This document shows positions 23,212 through 30,240 of a stretch of 35,554 nucleotides of DNA, piece by piece. The notes below the pieces were generated by a model that did not search any database, was not told the DNA's origin, and was given only the letters and a program-made list of their open reading frames with translations. The number at the start of each line of letters is the position of its first letter. The first letter of the stretch is position 1. Source of the stretch: Bacillota bacterium (GTDB lineage: Bacteria > Bacillota > Clostridia > Oscillospirales > Oscillospiraceae); contig JAQXIT010000112.1 of the NCBI GenBank assembly GCA_029007925.1, forward strand, positions 1 to 35,554, read 5' to 3'. The position numbers and the translations under genes were made by a program.

Positions 23212-23361
23212 TTACTTCGTCTCGTTGTGAACGGTGTGCTTTCTGCAGAATCTGCAGTACTTCTTCATTTCGAGACGGTCGGGGTCATTCTTCTTGTTTT
23301 TCATGGTGTTGTAGTTTCTCTGCTTGCACTCGGAGCATCTCAAAGTGACTTTCACGCGCAT
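23212..23361 (-). CDS. rpmG: ribosomal protein L33 (zinc-binding form)
   Basis: This gene is too short for the ORF track. It encodes 49 residues beginning [20 protein letters not shown] and ending HTVHNETK. Two CxxC pairs (CSEC and CRFC) make it the zinc-binding C+ type of L33, a large-subunit protein. AAGGAGG precedes ATG 23361. It is first in the rpmG-secE-nusG-rplK-rplA transcript, the usual Firmicute position, with its promoter at 23494-23522 and a roughly 130-base leader. Confidence 0.97.
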   Translation of the reverse strand: MRVKVTLRCSECKQRNYNTMKNKKNDPDRLEMKKYCRFCRKHTVHNETK

Positions 23362-23493
23362 AACGGCACCTCCTTAATATTGCCTCCCTGCATGACCCAG
23401 GCTAGAAAAATTTAGGAAACGGCCACTACAACTGCCGTCCCGGGGTTGAAAAATGGGCGCACCAATAAAGCCCCTTTTTTCACAGGTAGAGTC

Positions 23494-23522
23494 ATTCTAT
23501 CACACCTTGCGGGCTTCGTCAA
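23494..23522 (-). promoter_or_regulatory. promoter of the rpmG-secE-nusG-rplK-rplA transcript
   Basis: On the minus strand TTGACG and TAGAAT are separated by 17 bases, about 130 bases upstream of rpmG. The leader between contains an ACGGC/GCCGT hairpin but no recognised riboswitch. Confidence 0.7.
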
Positions 23523-23576
23523 CCTTTATTTTTGCAAAATCGTGGCTTTTTTCGGGGAAACTTCCGAAAATCGGTC

Positions 23577-23605
23577 TTTTCATTTTGGCTGCCGTAGGTT
23601 ATAAT
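23577..23605 (+). promoter_or_regulatory. candidate promoter of ruvX
   Basis: A perfect TATAAT at 23600-23605 lies 35 bases before the start codon; the -35 region at 17-base spacing is only TTTTCA. Confidence 0.45.
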
Positions 23606-23640
23606 ACAGCGGAGAATACCGGAAAAAGCGAGGGAACGAA

Positions 23641-24057
23641 ATGAAACGGATTATGGCCATTGACTACGGCGACGCCCGTACCGGTGTCGCGGTTTCCGAT
23701 CTGCTGTGCAGCATTGTGGGCACCACGGCCGTGGTGCCGAGCCGGAACCGGGAGAAGGCGCTGGCGGACATTGTGCGCATGGCCCGGGAACAGGACGTAG
23801 GCGAGATCGTGGTGGGTCTGCCCCGGAATATGGACGGCAGCGAAGGCTCCCGGGCAGCGCTGTGCCGGGAGTTCGCGGCGGAGCTGGAAGCAGCATCGGG
23901 GCGGAAGGTGACCATGTGGGACGAGCGCCGCACCACGGTGGAGGCTCACAATATTCTCTCCCAGCATAATTACCACGGGCAGAAGCGGAAGAACACGGTG
24001 GATGCCGTGGCCGCTTCTCTGATTCTGGAGGGCTATCTGGCCTTCCGGGGACGGTAA
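23641..24057 (+). CDS. ruvX: YqgF/RuvX family Holliday-junction resolvase-like nuclease
   Basis: The 138-residue RNase H-fold protein starts MKRIMAIDYGDARTGVAVSD, with the catalytic Asp in AIDYG. It also has the conserved EIVVGLPRNMDG.EG block, the acidic MWDERRTT segment, and the final catalytic Asp in NTVDAVAASLIL. Family members process 16S rRNA ends or act on DNA junctions; the in vivo role varies. GAGGGAAC precedes ATG 23641. It is divergent from rpmG, and its last 25 bases overlap the 3' end of the oppositely transcribed TauE-like gene. Confidence 0.95.
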   Translation: MKRIMAIDYGDARTGVAVSDLLCSIVGTTAVVPSRNREKALADIVRMAREQDVGEIVVGLPRNMDGSEGSRAALCREFAAELEAASGRKVTMWDERRTTVEAHNILSQHNYHGQKRKNTVDAVAASLILEGYLAFRGR

Positions 24058-24407
24058 CACAACTCCCGCACACCGGTAATCAGCAGGAGCAGCCCGAACA
24101 GCTTCTTTAGCCAGGTCACATCCAGATTCCGGCTGAACAGGGAAAAAATTACGGCGGAACAGCAGCCGGCAAGAACGGCCGGGAGGATGACTTTTCCATT
24201 CAGTGCGCCCTGACGCCAGCGGAACAGGGATACGGCGCCGGCGGCTGTGATGAAAAACATCAGGTTTATGCTTCGGGCCATGCTTTGGGGCATACCCAGC
24301 ACCAGCGTCATCCAGAGAATCAGCAGGGAGCCGCCGCCCAAGCCCAGCCCCGACAGATACCCCAGCAGGGCGCCCACGGTTACCGCGGCGGGAAAAGAAC
24401 CTAGCAT
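24033..24407 (-). CDS. TauE/SafE family permease, C-terminal half protein
   Basis: The 124-residue protein has four hydrophobic helices and the repeat-type start AAVTVGALLGYLSGLGLGGGSLLILW, matching half of a TauE/SafE transporter (normally about 250 residues as an inverted repeat). Start ATG 24407 lies within ATGCTAG, overlapping the stop of the upstream half-gene by 7 bases, so the two are translationally coupled and presumably form a heterodimer. The track's longer ORF to 24782 reads the first half-gene out of frame. The 3' end overlaps ruvX by 25 bases tail to tail. The substrate (possibly a sulfur-containing or organic anion, by family analogy) is unknown. Confidence 0.85.
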   Translation of the reverse strand: MLGSFPAAVTVGALLGYLSGLGLGGGSLLILWMTLVLGMPQSMARSINLMFFITAAGAVSLFRWRQGALNGKVILPAVLAGCCSAVIFSLFSRNLDVTWLKKLFGLLLLITGVRELCYRPRKAR

Positions 24408-24751
24408 AGGTACCGGATCCCTCCCCACAGAATCAGCACGCCCAGCCCCCGGTGGAGCCATTTCACCGGGATCCGATGGCCGGTGAGTCCTGCCAGTACG
24501 CCCCCGGCCAGACTGCCCAGCAAATAGGGCAGGGCATCGGAGAAGGGCAGACCGCCGCCGACGCTGACGATCAGGGACACGACGCATATGGGCAGGATGA
24601 CGGATACGGAGACGGGGAATACCTGCTCGTCCTTCAGCTCCGTGGCGGCCGTCAGCAGCGGCACCAGCACCATCCCCCCTCCGGCACCGAACAGACCGTT
24701 GACGGCGCCCGCCAGCGCTCCGGCAATGCCGGCCTTGGTGGATTCCTTCAA
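24401..24751 (-). CDS. TauE/SafE family permease, N-terminal half protein (TTG start)
   Basis: The 116-residue protein has about four membrane helices and the family start block IAGALAGAVNGLFGAGGGMVLVPLL with its glycine-rich loop. A second conserved stretch is LPYLLGSLAGGVLAGLTG. It forms a coupled pair with the following gene (7-base overlap), giving a split transporter. The start codon is TTG 24751, since AGGAGG lies eight bases upstream and no ATG is available before residue 27. That AGGAGG sits in the 3' arm of the upstream gene's terminator, and the TTG is at the end of its T-run, an unusual arrangement that should limit translation and transcription. Confidence 0.85.
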   Translation of the reverse strand: MKESTKAGIAGALAGAVNGLFGAGGGMVLVPLLTAATELKDEQVFPVSVSVILPICVVSLIVSVGGGLPFSDALPYLLGSLAGGVLAGLTGHRIPVKWLHRGLGVLILWGGIRYLC

Positions 24752-24790
24752 AAAAATCGCCTCCTGTGGGAATTTTCTCCACAGGAGGCG
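24750..24790 (-). terminator. terminator of the prsA-like gene, overlapping the TauE ribosome site and start
   Basis: CGCCTCCTGTGG/CCACAGGAGGCG form a perfect 12-bp stem with a 9-base loop. On the minus strand ATTTTTTT follows, running directly into the TTG start of the next gene. The AGGAGG Shine-Dalgarno site is inside the 3' arm. Confidence 0.92.
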
Positions 24791-24809
24791 GATTTATACA
24801 TGGAAGAAG

Positions 24810-26513
24810 TTAGCCGCTGATGACCACATCCCGGTTGACCTTGGACAGGTTGACATCGGTGACGGTGAGGGTGGAGACGATGCTCTCTTCCCACTCGGTG
24901 TACTTCTCGTTGGTCAGAGCGGAGTTCAGCATGGTATCCCGGTAGGTCAGCTCGCCGTCCTCTTTGTAGAACATGATGTGCCAGCCATAGGTGGATTCCA
25001 CAAGACCGGTGTCGCCCACCTTGCGGTTTTCGTCCAGAGCCCACTCTGTGAAGCTCTCAACAAGGTTGGAATCCCAGCTGATGTCGGAGATCAGACCGCC
25101 GCTGTTCTTGGAGCCGCCGTCCTCACTCTTTTCCTTGGCCAGAGCGCCGAAAGCGTCGCTGTCCTTCTTCTCGCCGTTCAGGAAGGTATCCAGAATGGCC
25201 TGCGCCTTATCCTTGGCGGCGGCCTTCTCGGCGTCGGAGTAGGTGGTGTTGCCGGCGCTGTCTTTGGTGCCGCCCGCGAACTTAACGAGGATGTGCTGCA
25301 CGTTGGCCAGAGGATACTTGTTCTCGTTCACACCCTGGAACAGGATGACATAGTAACCGGTGACGGTCTTTTCGTCGTCGGTGCCGGTGGTGATCTCAAC
25401 GAAGGTCACATCGCCGGCCTTGCGCTCGGCGTTGCTGAGCCACTTCTGGGCATCTTCGTTGATGAATCTGGTCAGGTTGCTGTAGAGAGTGTGCTTGTAC
25501 TCCGAAGCCTCCACGGGCTTGGCCTCGTCCTCTTTGCCTTCCTCAGGCTTGTTGATCTCCAGGGCGTTGATGGCGGCGTTCAGAGTTTCCAGATCCACGA
25601 CGGTGTCGGCAGTCAGGGCTTCGGCATCCTTCTTGGCGGCTTCCAGCGCCTGCTTCTTCTCATCGTCGGTGTAGGTGGTAGTGGTTTTGCCGTCCTCGTC
25701 CTTTTCCTCGGTGCCGAGGCCCAGGAAGGTCAGATAGCTGCTGGAGGTGATTTTGTAGACGGCGAAGTCGTAGGAGGAGTACTCATTGTACTTGTCCTTC
25801 TCGTACTCACGGTAATCGGCATCGGTGAATTCCAGACTGTCGTAGTACTGGGAAGCATACGCGTCGGCGATGGTGGTAATGGTGCAATAATCCTTGTAGG
25901 TGCTGAGATTGGCACCGGCGCCGTAGACGGCCCGCAGATATCCGCCGACGCTGCTGAAACCTTTGTAGGTGGCATAGCCTTTCAGGCTGGTTTCCAGACC
26001 GTCCAGAGACTTCTGGGCATCCTCGGAGAGGGTGAATCCCTCAGCCATGGCCTTGTCATACATGGCATAGTTCCACTTGGCGCTGTTCTTGGCGGCGGTG
26101 ATGAAATAATCCGCCCAGGTCTCTCCGGTCTCCTTGTTGTAAGTCTGGGAGCTGAGGGAAGCGGAGGGGTTCAGACCGGCCATCATCTGCATATACAGCG
26201 TGGCATAGTCGCCATACTGGCTGAAATTGCTGACAAAGCTGTTGATGGAGTCGTAGTAATAGTAGTTGAACTCCGTGGCGCTGATTTCGTGATTGCCAAC
26301 GGTGATGGCTTGGGTGCCGCGGTCGATCATGCCGGTAACGGGGTTGCGGAGCGCAACGCCGAGTACGATGGCTACCACGAGAACGATGACCACGACGAAG
26401 GAGATGGTGTAGGCCTTCAGAGCCTTAGCTTCTTTCTGTTCTTTGCGCTGCTTTTCGGTCATAGCAGCGACGTTCTGCTCCTTGCGGAGCTTTTTCTTGT
26501 CGGATGCGCTCAT
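24810..26513 (-). CDS. membrane-anchored peptidylprolyl isomerase, PrsA/parvulin type
   Basis: The 567-residue protein has a short charged cytoplasmic N-terminus (DKKKLRKEQNVAAMTEKQRK), one membrane anchor at about residues 34-56 (TISFVVVIVLVVAIVLGVAL) and a large extracellular part. The helical SurA-like N-domain contains an acidic, Tyr-rich segment. The parvulin domain near the C-terminus has ANVQHILVKF, then FGALAKEKSEDGG and GLVESTYGWHIMFYKE. Such foldases help exported proteins fold at the membrane surface. There is no lipobox, so it is anchored by the transmembrane helix instead. ATG 26513 with AGAGGAA upstream is preferred over the track start at 26570. It is terminated by a strong hairpin that overlaps the next gene's start. 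Confidence 0.92.
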   Translation of the reverse strand: MSASDKKKLRKEQNVAAMTEKQRKEQKEAKALKAYTISFVVVIVLVVAIVLGVALRNPVTGMIDRGTQAITVGNHEISATEFNYYYYDSINSFVSNFSQYGDYATLYMQMMAGLNPSASLSSQTYNKETGETWADYFITAAKNSAKWNYAMYDKAMAEGFTLSEDAQKSLDGLETSLKGYATYKGFSSVGGYLRAVYGAGANLSTYKDYCTITTIADAYASQYYDSLEFTDADYREYEKDKYNEYSSYDFAVYKITSSSYLTFLGLGTEEKDEDGKTTTTYTDDEKKQALEAAKKDAEALTADTVVDLETLNAAINALEINKPEEGKEDEAKPVEASEYKHTLYSNLTRFINEDAQKWLSNAERKAGDVTFVEITTGTDDEKTVTGYYVILFQGVNENKYPLANVQHILVKFAGGTKDSAGNTTYSDAEKAAAKDKAQAILDTFLNGEKKDSDAFGALAKEKSEDGGSKNSGGLISDISWDSNLVESFTEWALDENRKVGDTGLVESTYGWHIMFYKEDGELTYRDTMLNSALTNEKYTEWEESIVSTLTVTDVNLSKVNRDVVISG

Positions 26514-26580
26514 GTAATCAATTCCTCTCATTGTGCTGTTGGATGCGCCGCGGAGACACTGGCGGAGCATAGACTAGGGT

Positions 26581-26609
26581 ATTATAACTGATTTGTCCTC
26601 CGGTTGCAA
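26581..26609 (-). promoter_or_regulatory. promoter of the prsA-like gene
   Basis: TTGCAA and a perfect TATAAT with a 17-base spacer on the minus strand, about 68 bases upstream of the start codon. Confidence 0.65.
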
Positions 26610-26670
26610 GTGCTTTTCGGAAGAAAACCACGAAAAAAGAAAAAACTTTCCTGCCGTGACGGGGCTGACC

Positions 26671-26707
26671 GAAAAAAAGCATGGGGAGCAAACGCTCTCC
26701 ATGCTTT
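26671..26707 (-). terminator. terminator of the 6S RNA
   Basis: AAAGCATGGAGAGC and GCTCCCCATGCTTT (minus strand) form a long stem with one G-U pair, followed by a run of seven T. Confidence 0.85.
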
Positions 26708-26712
26708 CAAAA

Positions 26713-26905
26713 CCCCGCTTCGGCCGTGTGCGTCGATTTATGACCTGCACAAAAAGGCAGGTGGGTTGCCTCTCCGGGCCTTCACTGCTCCCAGCGTCCG
26801 CCCCACGTCTGAAGCGGGGGCGGGAGGTCTGCAAACCGACCGGGAAGTTCGGCATCCCAATTCAAAAATGTGGGTCCAAAAGGACACATCACGCACCAAG
26901 CAGGG
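26713..26905 (-). ncRNA. ssrS: 6S RNA
   Basis: The roughly 193-base minus-strand RNA ends just before a strong terminator. Its ends pair (CCCTGCTTGG with CCGAAGCGGG, then GTGCGT with ACGCAC), giving the closing stem of a long rod. Interior features match the Firmicute 6S pattern as I know it: a GTCC-TTTT-GGAC hairpin, an apical stem GCCCC/GGGGC, the segment GAGAGGCAACCCACCTGC with a GCAGGT return arm and then CATAAATCGACGCACAC. 6S RNA mimics an open promoter and binds sigma-A RNA polymerase. The 5' end is estimated from pairing; no clear promoter was seen, and the RNA begins 12 bases after the DUF1292 gene stop. Confidence 0.8.
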
Positions 26906-26916
26906 AGGTGTACCCT

Positions 26917-27195
26917 CTATTCCGCGCCGTCGTCGAAAAGACCGTCCATCAGCAAATCCGTGACGGCTTCCAGCTCTGCCGGGTCCTCCACGGCGCACAG
27001 AAGGGGGTCGCCGTCCTCCTCTGTGGATTTGAGGATGCTGACCTGCCATTCGGCGGGATCCGTGCCGTTGTCCGCAGGGATTACCGCCAGATATGTGGCG
27101 CCGTTGAACTCCACGGAGGAAAGCACCTCCAGTTCGTATTCAGTGCCGTCCTCGTCCGTAACGGACAGGAAATCGGAACCGTATTGATCCGCCAT
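26917..27195 (-). CDS. DUF1292 domain protein
   Basis: The 92-residue acidic protein begins MADQYGSDFLSVTDEDGTEYELEVL and continues FNGATYLAVIPAD, the typical DUF1292/YrzB pattern of a small beta-rich domain of unknown function. No signal peptide or membrane segment is present. GGAGGG six bases upstream supports ATG 27195 rather than the track's ATG at 27201, which would overlap that site. In many Firmicutes YrzB sits next to ruvX (yrrK), and here ruvX is about 3 kb away. The 6S RNA lies immediately downstream on the same strand. Confidence 0.85.
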   Translation of the reverse strand: MADQYGSDFLSVTDEDGTEYELEVLSSVEFNGATYLAVIPADNGTDPAEWQVSILKSTEEDGDPLLCAVEDPAELEAVTDLLMDGLFDDGAE

Positions 27196-27225
27196 GGGCA
27201 TCCCTCCGTCCTGTTTTCTGCCTAT

Positions 27226-27254
27226 ATATTACACCGGAGCGGCGGCAAAATCAA
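27226..27254 (-). promoter_or_regulatory. promoter of the DUF1292 gene
   Basis: TTGATT and TAATAT with a 17-base spacer on the minus strand, about 30 bases before the start codon. Confidence 0.55.
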
Positions 27255-27501
27255 GTGGCAATGTTGCATAGTGCCGCGGCGAAAAGTTCTGTCAAACTGC
27301 CTATGGAAACAGTATGACCCGGCATCGTCGGAATTATGTGGCGGCGTAACCAACAATTTTTGCGAAGGAATCCGATTTTTGTACTTTTCTTTTGCCGGCG
27401 GGTATGCTATAATCCTACGAGTGGTATTATGCGTTTATGCCGTCGGCGGAGGCTGATGGGGGGAACGGATACCCGGTATGCCGTGGTTTGGAGGTATTGG
27501 C
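27255..27501 (+). promoter_or_regulatory. divergent intergenic region with extended -10 promoter of the PBP gene
   Basis: TGCTATAAT (27405-27413) is an extended -10 box reading toward the PBP gene; no good -35 box stands at 17 bases. Positions 27255-27400 show no gene or RNA I recognise. The 90-base leader contains no clear riboswitch. Confidence 0.5.
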
Positions 27502-30231
27502 ATGGAAAATGAAGAATATCGCCCGCGGAAACGGAAGGTGACCCGGCAGTCGTGGAAGCCCGGCCCTGTTCTCGGCGCGCTTCACGGCGTGTGGATCGCC
27601 ATATATTCGGTTCTGAAGATTGTGCTGGGCGCCGTGGCAACGGTGCTGCTGATCTGCGCGGTGTGCGGATTTGTATTTGTCTGGACGCTGGGCGACTATC
27701 TGGAGGGCGATATCGCGCCCCAGGCTGGCGTTCAGCTGGAGGGTTTTGATCTGAACGAGCCCTCTTATTTGTATTATGTGGATTCCTCCGGGAATATTCA
27801 GGTGCTCCAGAAGCTCTACGCCGATACGAAGCGGGAGTGGGCCAGCTACGACGAAATCCCCAAGAATCTGATCAATGCCGCCGTGGCCATTGAGGATCAC
27901 CGCTTCTTCGAGCATCAAGGCGTAGACTGGTTCACCACAATCAAGGCCTGCGTCAATATGTTTATCGGATCCGGCGATCAGTTCGGCGGCTCCTCCATTA
28001 CTCAGCAGCTCATCAAGAATCTGATGCTGATGGAGGACGAGGGTGCCGACGACGTGACGGTGCAGCGTAAGGTGCTGGAGATCTTCCGCGCCACGGAATT
28101 CGAGCGCCGCTACGACAAGACCGTGGTGCTGGAATGGTACCTGAACAAGATCTATCTGGGCAACCGCTGCGAAGGCGTCAAGGCCGCCGCGGCCAAGTAT
28201 TTCGGCAAGGAGCTGGAGCATCTGACTGCCGCCGAGTGCGCCTGCCTCATCAGTATCACCAACAATCCGTCGCTGTATGATCCCTACCGCACCAAGCCGG
28301 ACAGCAAGGGGCTGACCGGTATGGAGCAGAATGAGATTCGCCGCACCAATACGCTGTATATGATGCGGCAGTATGGTTTCCTGACGGAGGAGGAGTATCA
28401 GGAGGCGCTGGCCCAGGAAATCGTCCTGAAGGACGGCATCGACGAAGGGGACAAGGTATTCGACTGCCCCAATGAGGAATGCGCCTACCATGGCAAGGTA
28501 AGCACCTTCGAAAAGCGGGAGGACGGCAGGTACTACTGTCCTGTCTGCGGCACCGTCACCACCATCGGAGAGAACGCTTCTCAGGAGGTTTATTCCTGGT
28601 TCGTGGAGTCCGCGCTGGAGGATGTGGCGCAGCAGATGGCGAAGGAGGCCGGGCTGGAATGGAACAACACCACCCGGAGCCTGTATATGGATCTGATCAG
28701 CAACGGCGGCTACCATATTTATACCACGCTGAACATGGAGGTTCAGCAAGCTGTGGATAAGATCTACACCAATCTGGACGAGATCCCCGAGACCAACAGC
28801 GTCCAGCAGCTGCAGTCCGGCATCGTTATCATCGACAACAGAACCGGCGACATTGTGGCCATGGCCGGCGCCGTGGGTCAGAAAGAGGTTTTCGACGCCT
28901 ACAACTGCGCGGAAGCCTATCTGCAGCCCGGCTCCTCGCTGAAGCCCCTGACGGTTTACGCGCCTGCCATGGAGCTGGGAATCATCAATCCCGCCACCAT
29001 TCAGAAGGATATGCCCCTGAGCTACACCGTGGATCCGGAGAATCCCTATGCCGCCCCGAAGCCCTTCCCGCTGAACAGCGGCCGGGCAAACTACGGCTAC
29101 CGGCGCAATATCCTCTACGGCCTGACCCAATCGGTCAACACCATTTCGGTTCAGACGCTGAACGCCATGGGCCTGGAATACAGCTTCCACTTTGCCAAGG
29201 ATAATTTCGGCCTGTCCGAGCTGACGGAACATTATGTAAACTCAAAGGGCACTGTATTCTCTGATATTAACATTTCCCCTCTGGGCATGGGCGCCCCCAC
29301 CATCGGCGTCTCCGTGCGCCAGATGAGCGCGGCCTACGCCACCTTTGCCAACAACGGCGTCTACCGGGAAGCCAGAACCTTCACCAAGGTCTACAACAGC
29401 AAGGGTGAGGTAGTGCTGACCAATACCCAGGACTCCCGCCAGATTCTCAGCGAAAAGACCGTGGATTATATGAATTACTGCCTGCAGAACGTGGTGAATG
29501 CCGGTACCGGTACCGCCGCGAAGATTTCCGGCCAGTATGTGGCGGGCAAGACCGGTTCCACCACCAGCAATAAGGATCGCTGGTTCTGCGGCTACACCGA
29601 CTACTACACCGCAGCCATCTGGTGCGGCTACAAGACGCCGGAGGTCATCAGCCTTGTGGGCGATATGAGAAACCCGGCCTGCCGCCTGTTCGCCAAGGTC
29701 ATGACGCCCATCCATGAGAATCTGCCCGCCGTCAAACTCTATGATGAGAGCAAATTCGTTCAGGTCGGCATTTGTCTCGATTCCGGAAAGCTGGCCACGG
29801 ATGCCTGCGCCAACGATATCCGGGGCAGCCGGATCGTCTACGCAGACGTTTATCCGGAGGACATCCCCACCGGAACCTGCGACAAGCATATTGTGGTGGA
29901 TTACTGCGAGAACGGCGTCGCCACCGAATACTGCAAGAATTTCGCTTCCGTCCATCAGGCTGCCATCACCAAGAAATCTCTGGTGATGATGACCCAGTCG
30001 GAGCTGGACGAGATCATCACCGCCAGCAAGTGCGGACTGCAGGAAATGTATGCCAAGAACAACTATATTTATCTGGTGGATAATGCCGGGAAGCCCATTG
30101 CGTTCCATGGTCTGCAGGGCGACATCAACACCGGGCTCCAGGCGCCTTATCAGGTCTGCACCAAGCATACCAGGGAGGCCTGGGAGGCCTATCTCGCGCA
30201 GATGCCGGAAATTCCGGGCGCGGATGACTAA
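27502..30231 (+). CDS. class A penicillin-binding protein (transglycosylase/transpeptidase) with inserted zinc ribbon
   Basis: The 909-residue bifunctional peptidoglycan synthase has a short basic cytoplasmic N-terminus and one membrane anchor (IVLGAVATVLLICAVCGFVFV). The GT51 glycosyltransferase follows (AVAIEDHRFFEHQGVDW with its catalytic Glu, GGSSITQQLIKN, EWYLNKIYLGN). The transpeptidase has the active Ser in GSSLKPL, SVN in TQSVNTIS, and KTGST. Between them, at residues 322-349, is a Cys4 insert (CPNEEC ... CPVC) resembling a zinc ribbon, not part of the usual PBP1a layout. ATG 27502 follows GGAGG; the track start at 27478 is less likely. The next gene starts 9 bases after the stop. Confidence 0.95.
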   Translation: MENEEYRPRKRKVTRQSWKPGPVLGALHGVWIAIYSVLKIVLGAVATVLLICAVCGFVFVWTLGDYLEGDIAPQAGVQLEGFDLNEPSYLYYVDSSGNIQVLQKLYADTKREWASYDEIPKNLINAAVAIEDHRFFEHQGVDWFTTIKACVNMFIGSGDQFGGSSITQQLIKNLMLMEDEGADDVTVQRKVLEIFRATEFERRYDKTVVLEWYLNKIYLGNRCEGVKAAAAKYFGKELEHLTAAECACLISITNNPSLYDPYRTKPDSKGLTGMEQNEIRRTNTLYMMRQYGFLTEEEYQEALAQEIVLKDGIDEGDKVFDCPNEECAYHGKVSTFEKREDGRYYCPVCGTVTTIGENASQEVYSWFVESALEDVAQQMAKEAGLEWNNTTRSLYMDLISNGGYHIYTTLNMEVQQAVDKIYTNLDEIPETNSVQQLQSGIVIIDNRTGDIVAMAGAVGQKEVFDAYNCAEAYLQPGSSLKPLTVYAPAMELGIINPATIQKDMPLSYTVDPENPYAAPKPFPLNSGRANYGYRRNILYGLTQSVNTISVQTLNAMGLEYSFHFAKDNFGLSELTEHYVNSKGTVFSDINISPLGMGAPTIGVSVRQMSAAYATFANNGVYREARTFTKVYNSKGEVVLTNTQDSRQILSEKTVDYMNYCLQNVVNAGTGTAAKISGQYVAGKTGSTTSNKDRWFCGYTDYYTAAIWCGYKTPEVISLVGDMRNPACRLFAKVMTPIHENLPAVKLYDESKFVQVGICLDSGKLATDACANDIRGSRIVYADVYPEDIPTGTCDKHIVVDYCENGVATEYCKNFASVHQAAITKKSLVMMTQSELDEIITASKCGLQEMYAKNNYIYLVDNAGKPIAFHGLQGDINTGLQAPYQVCTKHTREAWEAYLAQMPEIPGADD

Positions 30232-30240
30232 GGAGGCACC

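Noticed and set aside
24408-24782. N-terminal extension of the second TauE half-gene
   Set aside because: The Arg-rich sequence is the first half-gene read in another frame; the 7-base start/stop overlap defines the real start.
24588-26591. 667-codon plus-strand ORF opposite the PrsA-like gene
   Set aside because: The Val/Gly/Leu-rich translation is the typical mirror of a Lys/Glu/Ala/Asp-rich gene; the minus-strand gene has parvulin motifs and a promoter.
27429-27512. Short ORF (MRLCRRRRLMGG...) overlapping the PBP start
   Set aside because: It begins only about 9 bases after the probable transcription start, has no ribosome site and no other support.
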